NCBI GenBank assembly: GCA_913055965.1
Contig: CAJXKX010000031.1
Coordinates: forward strand, 1-10,798
Direction: 5' to 3'
Length of the DNA stretch: 10,798 bases
Origin: an uncultured Roseovarius sp.
GTDB taxonomy: Bacteria > Pseudomonadota > Alphaproteobacteria > Rhodobacterales > Rhodobacteraceae
This document shows positions 5,528-10,798 of this stretch, one piece after another. The first letter of the stretch is position 1; each line of letters starts with the position of its first letter. The position numbers and the translations under genes are program-made. The notes under the pieces were generated by a model, which did not search any database, was not told the origin of the DNA, and was given only the letters and a program-made list of their open reading frames with translations.

Positions 5528-6379
5528 ATGAAGCTGACATGTCCGAACTGCGGGGCGCAATACGAAGTGCCGGACGCGGTGATCCCTGCCTCGGGGCGGG
5601 ACGTGCAATGTTCCAATTGCGGCACCACCTGGTTTCAGCACCATCCCGATCACCCGTCCGCCGGGGACACGGCCCCCGAACCCGAACACGCCCCCGGCGC
5701 GGCCCCCGCGCCGGAGCCCGAGCCCGAACCCGAGCCGGAGCCCGCCCCCGCTCAGGCGTCCGCGCGGCGGCTCGACCCGTCGGTGGCCGACATCCTGCGC
5801 GAAGAGGCCCAGCGCGAGCGCGCGGCCCGCGCCGCCGAGGCCGACGGCCGGATCGAGACCCAGCCCGATCTCGGCCTGACCGAACCCGAACCCGACCAGG
5901 CGCGCCGCGCGCGCGAGGCGCGCGACCGGATGCAGCGGCTGCGCGGCGGCCCGGCAGAGGAAGCCGCGCCCCCCACCGGCCCGGAGACATCGCCCGCCCG
6001 GGACGACCCCGAGGAGGCCGACGATTATTTCGACGACGAAGACGACGACCGCCGCCTCGAGACCGGCTCGCGGCGCAACCTCTTTCCCGATATCGACGAG
6101 ATCAATTCCTCGCTCAGCGCCAGCGATGGCACGACCGGGGCTCTCGCCCCGTCGCTGCCGCGCGACATGCCCGCCGAGCGCCGCGGCGGCGGCTTTCGCA
6201 CCGGCTTCCGGCTGGCGGTGGTGGCCAGCGTGGCGGCGCTCGTGGTCTACCTGATGGCCCCGCGCATCGCCGGTCTCTGGCCCGCCGCCGAGGCCTCGCT
6301 CGCGCACTATGTCGCGGCGGTGGACGGGCTGCGCGCGAGCCTCTCGGCGCTCGCCGCCGATCTCATCGCGCGACTCTGA
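5528..6379 (+). CDS. MJ0042-type zinc-ribbon, single-pass membrane protein
   Basis: The 283-residue protein begins with a compact zinc ribbon: MKLTCPNCGAQYEVPDAVIP, then VQCSNCGTTWF. Cys5, Cys8, Cys28 and Cys31 are the metal ligands, as in the zinc_ribbon_4/5 (MJ0042) families. A long, probably disordered and charged middle follows: a Pro-Glu run (about 60-74), Arg/Glu/Ala helices (85-140) and an acidic patch DDYFDDEDDD (165-174). A conserved-looking segment RRNLFPDIDEINSSL (182-196) comes next. One membrane helix (about 227-250) precedes a short C-terminal tail, so the ribbon should face the cytoplasm. Proteins of this plan often lie beside ftsEX in Rhodobacteraceae, as I recall, but their function is unknown. 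The start is the ATG after AGGTGA (5518-5523). A weak plus-strand promoter may be TTTTCG (5440-5445) and TATGCT (5463-5468). The gene is divergent from ftsE. Confidence 0.88.
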   Translation: MKLTCPNCGAQYEVPDAVIPASGRDVQCSNCGTTWFQHHPDHPSAGDTAPEPEHAPGAAPAPEPEPEPEPEPAPAQASARRLDPSVADILREEAQRERAARAAEADGRIETQPDLGLTEPEPDQARRAREARDRMQRLRGGPAEEAAPPTGPETSPARDDPEEADDYFDDEDDDRRLETGSRRNLFPDIDEINSSLSASDGTTGALAPSLPRDMPAERRGGGFRTGFRLAVVASVAALVVYLMAPRIAGLWPAAEASLAHYVAAVDGLRASLSALAADLIARL

Positions 6380-6380
6380 G

Positions 6381-6402
6381 CCGCGCGCGCCCGCCCGCGC
6401 GG
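6381..6402. terminator. Hairpin between the convergent zinc-ribbon and TIGR02302 genes
   Basis: CCGCGCG (6381-6387) and CGCGCGG (6396-6402) form a 7 bp stem with an 8-base loop, filling almost exactly the gap between the two stop codons (6377-6379 and 6403-6405). No T run follows, so its role as a shared terminator is inferred from position. Confidence 0.45.
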
Positions 6403-9000
6403 TCAGAAACGGTCGAGCAGGCGACGCAGGTAGTCGAGTTCGATATCCGGGCGCGCCCCCTCGCCCGACCGCCGGCGGATCTCGTCGAGCAGGTCGCGCG
6501 CGCGGCGATACACATCCTCGCCCTGAAGCAGGTTGTCCTGCGTGCCCGCGTGGCGGCCCTGCCCCGAATCGCGGCCCAGCGGATCGGCCTGCGCCTGCCC
6601 CGGATCGCCGCGCCCGTCCTGCGGGCCGCCGGGGCCGCTGTCGCGCGCCATCGCCTCGCCCATGCTGCGCATCCCCTCGCGCAGCGCCTCCATCGCGTCG
6701 GCCTGATCCTCGAGCGCCCCCGCGAGATCGTCGTTGCGCAGCGCCTCTTCGGCCCCTTCCATCGAGCGCTCGGCGCGCTCCAGCGCGCCCCGCGCCGCCT
6801 CGCCGGCCTCTCCGCCCAGTTGCGGCAGCCCGCCGCGCTGCCGCTCCAGCTGGCGGCGCAGCGCCTCCTGCCGCTCGGCCAGCGATCCGCCTTCGCCCTC
6901 TCCGGCCTGCTCGCGCCGCTCGCCGCCCTCGCCGCCGGGGCGCGCGCCGCCTTCGCCGCCGCCACGGCCCTGCTGGCCGTCATGGGTCTCACCACGGCCC
7001 TCGCCGCCCGAACGCCCCTCGTTCTGCTGCGACTGGCCGGATTGCGCATTGGGGTTGAACTGTTCCTGCAAGTCACGGAACGCCTGGTCCGACAGGCCCT
7101 GCTGCTCGCGCAGCGTGTCGGCCAGCCCCTCCATCGCCTGCTGCCCTTCCGAGCCGCCCTGCTGCCCTTCGGTGACCTGCATGTTCTCCATCATGCGCTG
7201 GAATTCCTCCAGCGCCTGCTCCGCCTCGGCGAACCGGCCCTGCTCCATCAATTCCTGAATGCGGTCCATCATGTCCTGCAGGTCCTGCTGCGTCATGCGC
7301 ATGGAGTTCTCGGCGCTCTGCTGGTCGCCGCCGCTCTCGTCCTCGCGCTGCGCCTGCTGCATCTTCTGGCGCAGGTAATCCTGCGTGGCGTCGCGCAATT
7401 CCTGCATCAGGCGGGCGATTTCCTCTTCGCTCGCGCCGTTCTTCATCGCCTCGCTCAGCCGCTCCTGCGCGGCGCGCATCCGCTCCAGCGCGTCGCCGAT
7501 ATCGCCATCCTCGATCAGCACGCCGAGATCCCACAGCGCCTGCGCGATCTCGTCGCGCCCCGCCTCGTCGGGTCCGCCCGCATCCACCATCGCCTCGAGC
7601 CTGCGCAGGATCACCCGCAATTGCAGGTAGGCACCGCTCGACCGGAACAGCCCCTCGCTCGGCTGGTGCGAGATCGCGCGCAGCACCTGGGTCACCCGCT
7701 CCGCATTCTCGCGGCTCCACAGCAGGTCGCGGCGCTGCTCGATCACCGCCGCCGCGAGCGGATCGAAAAAGCGCCGCGCGGGCAGGCTCATCTCGACCGG
7801 GGCCGATTGCCCCTCCTGCCCCTGCGCATCCGTCACCGAGAGCGTCAGCGTCACCGGCAGATGCGCCCACGGATGTTGCGACAGGTCCGCGATCAGCGTC
7901 TCGGTGAATTCGGCGCGTCCGCCCATCATCGGCATCGGCAGGTCCAGCCGGATGGGCGCGCGCGGCTCGGGCTCGGTGGCGAGCCCGTGGCGGCGTGACA
8001 GCCGCCCCTCGTCGAGCGCGATGATGGCATGCCCACCGGTCACGCCATAATCGTCGCGCGCCTCGAAAGGCTGGCTCATCTGCCCGTCAAAGCTGGTCCG
8101 CGCCTCGTCCTCGAGCACCGCCACGCGCGGCGCGACATCGGCAAGCGCCGTCACCTCCCAGCCGCGACCGCCCGGACCGTCGATGCGCAGCACGCCGTCG
8201 CGGGCGATCTCGAAGCTCTGCTCGGGGGCCGACGGCTGCGCGGCTTCCCCGCGTCCCGAGGTGGTCTCGTGCAGGCTGAGCGCGCCCTCCGCCCCGTAAA
8301 ATCGCAGCGTCACCTCGCTGCCCACCGGCGCACGGATCATGCCATCCTGATCGGCCAGGTACAGGCTCGGCAGGCCGGTATGGCGCGGCGGCTCGATCCA
8401 GCCTTCCCAGGCCGGGCCCTGCGCCAGCGCGGCACCACCGGCACCGCCCTGACCCATCTGCGCCACCGTGCCCGCGCGCCAGACCGAACCGAAGACAAGC
8501 CCGATCACCAGCACCAGAAGCGCGACATGGCGCAGCCCGTAAGGATCGAACCGCGCCAGCCGCAGGTCGGGCGGCACGTGGCGTGCCCCCGCCGCGCGCG
8601 CGGCCATGCGCGCCTGATGCGCCCGCCACAGCGCCGCCGAGGCCGCATCGCCGCGTCCCACCGCCTGCTGATCGCCCAGCGCGGCGAGCGGCTGCCCGGC
8701 CAGCGACGCATCGAGCCGCGCCAGCGCATCGGCGCGGCGCGGCCAGCGCAGCCGCCGCACCCCGTGCGCCCCGAGCAAGAGCAGGCCCAGCGCCAGCCCG
8801 CCCGCCGCCATGCGCAGCGCGACCGGCCCGGCCTGCTCGTGCAGCCCGAGAAAGACCGCCCCCGCCGCCACGGCCACGAGGCTCAGCAGCGGCCAGAACG
8901 CCCGCGCCACCCGTTCGGCCACAAGCCCCGCCCATGTCAGGGCGAGGGCGGGCCGCAGCCGCGCCATCGTCTCTTTCAGGGGATCGCCGGATCGGGCCAT
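6403..9000 (-). CDS. TIGR02302/DUF4175 family large membrane and coiled-coil protein
   Basis: The 865-residue protein matches the alphaproteobacterial TIGR02302 (DUF4175) family in architecture. Two membrane helices lie near the N-terminus (about 33-53 and 58-80) and a third at about 157-174. A beta-rich, probably periplasmic region follows (about 180-430), including SLYLADQDGMIRAPVGSEVTLRF. A long helical region comes next (about 430-640), rich in Gln, Glu and Met (MTQQDLQDMMDRIQELMEQG). After that is a low-complexity Gly/Glu/Gln/Arg stretch (about 640-720), further helices and a compact C-terminus, with ELDYLRRLLDRF as the last residues. The family's function is not established; the layout suggests an envelope scaffold. 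The ATG at 9000 was chosen because GGGAG lies about 13 bases upstream and the protein then starts MARSGDPLKETMARL. A GTG at 9039, 4 bases after lysA, would add 13 residues but has no ribosome binding site. It is downstream of lysA on the same strand and probably co-transcribed. Confidence 0.88.
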   Translation of the reverse strand: MARSGDPLKETMARLRPALALTWAGLVAERVARAFWPLLSLVAVAAGAVFLGLHEQAGPVALRMAAGGLALGLLLLGAHGVRRLRWPRRADALARLDASLAGQPLAALGDQQAVGRGDAASAALWRAHQARMAARAAGARHVPPDLRLARFDPYGLRHVALLVLVIGLVFGSVWRAGTVAQMGQGGAGGAALAQGPAWEGWIEPPRHTGLPSLYLADQDGMIRAPVGSEVTLRFYGAEGALSLHETTSGRGEAAQPSAPEQSFEIARDGVLRIDGPGGRGWEVTALADVAPRVAVLEDEARTSFDGQMSQPFEARDDYGVTGGHAIIALDEGRLSRRHGLATEPEPRAPIRLDLPMPMMGGRAEFTETLIADLSQHPWAHLPVTLTLSVTDAQGQEGQSAPVEMSLPARRFFDPLAAAVIEQRRDLLWSRENAERVTQVLRAISHQPSEGLFRSSGAYLQLRVILRRLEAMVDAGGPDEAGRDEIAQALWDLGVLIEDGDIGDALERMRAAQERLSEAMKNGASEEEIARLMQELRDATQDYLRQKMQQAQREDESGGDQQSAENSMRMTQQDLQDMMDRIQELMEQGRFAEAEQALEEFQRMMENMQVTEGQQGGSEGQQAMEGLADTLREQQGLSDQAFRDLQEQFNPNAQSGQSQQNEGRSGGEGRGETHDGQQGRGGGEGGARPGGEGGERREQAGEGEGGSLAERQEALRRQLERQRGGLPQLGGEAGEAARGALERAERSMEGAEEALRNDDLAGALEDQADAMEALREGMRSMGEAMARDSGPGGPQDGRGDPGQAQADPLGRDSGQGRHAGTQDNLLQGEDVYRRARDLLDEIRRRSGEGARPDIELDYLRRLLDRF

Positions 9001-9043
9001 CTGCGAAACCGCTCCCTTGCCGGGCCCCGGCGCGCCCACCGCG

Positions 9044-10309
9044 TCAGAGCCATTCGGGGATGGTATCGCGATTTATCATTTCGTCAAAGGTCGGGCGGGC
9101 CCGGATCACGGCAAAGTCACGCCCATGCACCAGAACCTCGGGGATGAGAGGCCGGGTGTTGTACTCGCTCGACATCACCGCGCCATAGGCTCCGGCGCTG
9201 CGGAACGCCACCAGATCGCCCTCGGCCAGCGGCGGCAGCATCCGCCCCCGCGCGAAGGTATCTCCCGATTCGCAGACCGGGCCGACCACGTCATGCGGGG
9301 CCTGCTCGGTGCCGGGCGCGGGCTCGATCACCGGCACCATATCGTGATGCGCGTCATACATGGCAGGCCGGATCAGGTCGTTCATCGCGGCGTCCAGAAT
9401 GAGGAAATCGCGCCCCTCCCCCTGCTTGAGATAGATCACCCGGCTGACCAGGATCCCGGCATTCCCGGCGATGAGCCGCCCCGGCTCGATCTCGATCTCG
9501 CAGCCCAGGTGCCCCAGTTCCTCGCGGATCATCGCGCCGTATTCCACCGGCAGGGGCGGGGCCTCGTTCGACCGCGTGTAGGGAATGCCAAGCCCCCCGC
9601 CCAGGTCGAGCCGCCGGATATCGTGGCCATCGGCGCGCAGCGCCCCGGTCAGGTCCGCCACCTTGCGATAGGCTTGCCGGAACGGCTCCAGATCGGTCAA
9701 TTGGCTGCCGATATGCACATCGATCCCCACCACCTCGATCCCCGGCAGGGCGGCGGCCTCGGCATAGACCTCACGGGCACGCGATATGGGAATGCCGAAC
9801 TTGTTCTCGCTCTTGCCGGTGGCGATCTTGGCGTGGGTCCTGGCGTCCACGTCAGGGTTCACGCGCACGGTGATCGGCGCCACCACGCCGAGGCTTGCCG
9901 CCACCTCGCTCAGCGCGCGCAGTTCCGGCTCGCTCTCGACATTGACCTGCCGCACGCCGCCCTCCAGCGCCAGCCGCATCTCGTCGCGGGTCTTGCCCAC
10001 GCCCGAGAACACGATGCGCTCGCCCGGCACGCCCGCCGCCCGCGCGCGCAGGTATTCCCCGCCCGAGACCACGTCCATCCCCGCGCCCAAGGCCGCCAGC
10101 GTGCGCAGGATCGCCTGGTTGCTCGCCGCCTTCATCGCGTAGCAGACCAGGTGATCGACGCCCTCGAGCGCCTCGTCGAACAGCCGGAAATGCCGCGTCA
10201 GCGTCGCGGTGGAATAGCAGTAGAACGGCGTGCCCACCTCCGCCGCGATCTCCGGCAGGGCCACGTCCTCGGCATGCAGCACGCCGTCACGATAGAGAAA
10301 ATGATCCAT
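9044..10309 (-). CDS. lysA: Diaminopimelate decarboxylase
   Basis: The 421-residue PLP enzyme decarboxylates meso-diaminopimelate to L-lysine, the last step of lysine synthesis, and controls how much diaminopimelate is left for peptidoglycan. It is a fold-type III enzyme with an alanine-racemase-like barrel. Lys60 in CYAMKAASN is the cofactor lysine. DVVSGGE (79-85), ENKFGIP (168-174), HIGSQ (199-203), the phosphate-binding LGGGLGIPY (236-244) and EPGR (275-278) follow. In the C-terminal domain, CESGD (346-350) and AGAYGAVMSSEYN (372-384) supply the active-site Cys and Tyr from the partner subunit. Length is normal and all key residues are present. The start is the ATG at 10309; the ribosome binding site is weak (AGG about 10 bases upstream, GGAG further away). 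It lies between the DUF2834 gene and the TIGR02302 gene. Confidence 0.96.
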   Translation of the reverse strand: MDHFLYRDGVLHAEDVALPEIAAEVGTPFYCYSTATLTRHFRLFDEALEGVDHLVCYAMKAASNQAILRTLAALGAGMDVVSGGEYLRARAAGVPGERIVFSGVGKTRDEMRLALEGGVRQVNVESEPELRALSEVAASLGVVAPITVRVNPDVDARTHAKIATGKSENKFGIPISRAREVYAEAAALPGIEVVGIDVHIGSQLTDLEPFRQAYRKVADLTGALRADGHDIRRLDLGGGLGIPYTRSNEAPPLPVEYGAMIREELGHLGCEIEIEPGRLIAGNAGILVSRVIYLKQGEGRDFLILDAAMNDLIRPAMYDAHHDMVPVIEPAPGTEQAPHDVVGPVCESGDTFARGRMLPPLAEGDLVAFRSAGAYGAVMSSEYNTRPLIPEVLVHGRDFAVIRARPTFDEMINRDTIPEWL

Positions 10310-10335
10310 TCGGCGCGCCTATCCCACTCCAAGCC

Positions 10336-10359
10336 GGTTTCTTCTTGGCAAAAATACCC
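10336..10359 (-). promoter_or_regulatory. T5/A-rich intergenic motif upstream of lysA
   Basis: The 57 bases between the DUF2834 stop and lysA are unusually A/T-rich for this window. On the minus strand they carry GGGTATTTTTGCCAAGAAG followed by AAACC. I recall very similar motifs (GGTATTTTTG plus CAAGAAGAA) recurring in intergenic regions of many Rhodobacteraceae, but I cannot confirm this here. No stable stem lies before the T5 run, so it is not a classical terminator. Its function is unknown. Confidence 0.4.
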
Positions 10360-10366
10360 TGCCCGC

Positions 10367-10675
10367 TCACCGTCCGCGCAAGCCGCGAAGGAACAGGTAA
10401 AGCGGCAGCCCGCAACTGACCCCGATCCCGAAGGTTGCCGGGATCGCCAGGAGACCCAGCCAGCGCCGCTCCGCCACGCTCTCGGCGATCACCCAGACGG
10501 TCAGCGCCACGGCGGCGATGGTCAGATCCCACACCAGCCCGGACGTGGCCGCGTTGACATGCCAGGCATCGACCATCGCCATCAGGTCGTAGCCGTTGGC
10601 GTTGAACCACGCCAGAAACCACGACATCGGGTGCACCGCCCCCCAGATGGCAAGCGCGAGCCACAGCCACTTCAC
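10367..10675 (-). CDS. DUF2834 family small membrane protein
   Basis: The 102-residue protein has three predicted membrane helices (about 3-23, 45-65 and 73-97). It carries the typical DUF2834 features: an N-terminal AVHPMSWF (13-20), a central SGLVWDLTIAAVAL (45-58) with the conserved W-D, and FGIGVSCGLPLYLFLR (82-97). The family is of unknown function and common in marine and photosynthetic bacteria. The start is GTG at 10675 (MKWLWLALAIW), chosen because it overlaps the stop of the preceding frame as GTGA, implying translational coupling. The first internal ATG (residue 17) would remove part of the first helix. It precedes lysA by 57 bases on the same strand. Confidence 0.82.
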   Translation of the reverse strand: MKWLWLALAIWGAVHPMSWFLAWFNANGYDLMAMVDAWHVNAATSGLVWDLTIAAVALTVWVIAESVAERRWLGLLAIPATFGIGVSCGLPLYLFLRGLRGR

Positions 10676-10798
10676 AGCCCCGCCCCCACGCCGATATTCA
10701 CGCCGCCGATTCGCACGCCCGTGCGCACGCCGCCGTTCACCCCGTGCGAGCCCGCGCTCACCGTGGTGCTGAGGCTCGGGCGCGCCGCGGCGGTTGTG
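10672..10798 (-). CDS. C-terminus of an unidentified Gly/Val-rich protein, cut by window edge
   Basis: A minus-strand frame enters from the right edge with 41 residues, ending VNGGVRTGVRIGGVNIGVGAGL. The last 24 residues show a repeating (N/R)-x-G-V pattern with G every 2-4 residues, as in short lipoproteins or beta-rich tails. Coding is supported by the GTGA overlap between its stop (10672-10674) and the start of the DUF2834 gene, and by an uninterrupted frame with matching codon use. The N-terminus is outside the window, so I cannot identify the family. A small lipoprotein encoded in this place between argH and lysA would be consistent with relatives, as I recall them. Confidence 0.6.
   Translation of the reverse strand, partial: TTAAARPSLSTTVSAGSHGVNGGVRTGVRIGGVNIGVGAGL

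Noticed and set aside
5707..5750. The Pro-Glu codon run as a microsatellite or mobile repeat
   Set aside because: It is an imperfect in-frame low-complexity linker within the zinc-ribbon protein, with variable codons and no flanking signs of insertion.
5539..7998. An 819-codon open frame on the plus strand overlapping the zinc-ribbon gene and running through the TIGR02302 region
   Set aside because: It is a by-product of high GC: the protein is Arg/Ala/Pro-rich low complexity without domains, lies opposite a well-supported gene, and overlaps the zinc-ribbon gene in another frame.
6403..9000. Gln/Glu/Met-rich and Gly-rich parts as evidence of a frameshift or pseudogene in the TIGR02302 gene
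   Set aside because: The frame is uninterrupted over 865 codons, and low complexity is characteristic of this family.

Overview
The window looks like chromosomal DNA of a high-GC alphaproteobacterium, most likely Rhodobacteraceae (Roseobacter/Rhodobacter group). Supporting signs are the pervasive G/C third positions, an ftsE-ftsX-plsC cluster, the lysA/TIGR02302 pair, a Hint-domain protein and an MJ0042-type zinc-ribbon protein. I see no tRNA, rRNA, CRISPR array, insertion sequence or phage gene. Family names and comparisons with relatives come from memory of those families, not from a search.

Left end (1-1724). A minus-strand reading frame (99-1028) starts as a normal thioredoxin reductase, including the CATC redox centre. 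At the NAD(P)-binding GGG motif (about 561-585) it becomes the C-terminal half of a PreT/GltD-type dihydropyrimidine dehydrogenase subunit. The next gene (start at 35, cut by the window edge) begins like PreA, the normal partner of PreT. The left ~560 bases therefore look like the end of a preT-preA operon joined in frame to the first half of trxB. This is either a real rearrangement or an assembly chimera, and it is the most notable thing here. A divergent Lrp/AsnC regulator (1224-1724) has a good promoter overlapping a TTGCGCAC direct repeat.

Middle (1725-5354). A Hint-domain protein without the usual catalytic Cys converges on the lrp gene. Upstream of it lies a clear plus-strand intrinsic terminator with no visible gene, and then a 45-residue basic ORF. 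Next is a tightly overlapping minus-strand operon, ftsE-ftsX-plsC, whose genes overlap through GTGA and ATGA. It is read from a 173-base divergent region shared with the zinc-ribbon gene.

Right half (5528-10798). The zinc-ribbon membrane protein (plus) converges on a minus-strand series running from the right edge leftward: an unidentified Gly-rich protein (partial), a DUF2834 membrane protein, lysA (diaminopimelate decarboxylase) and a large TIGR02302/DUF4175 membrane and coiled-coil protein. The small gaps and overlaps suggest co-transcription. Several genes concern the envelope or cell wall (ftsEX, plsC, lysA, the TIGR02302 protein), but apart from the trxB/preT junction this is mostly ordinary core chromosome.
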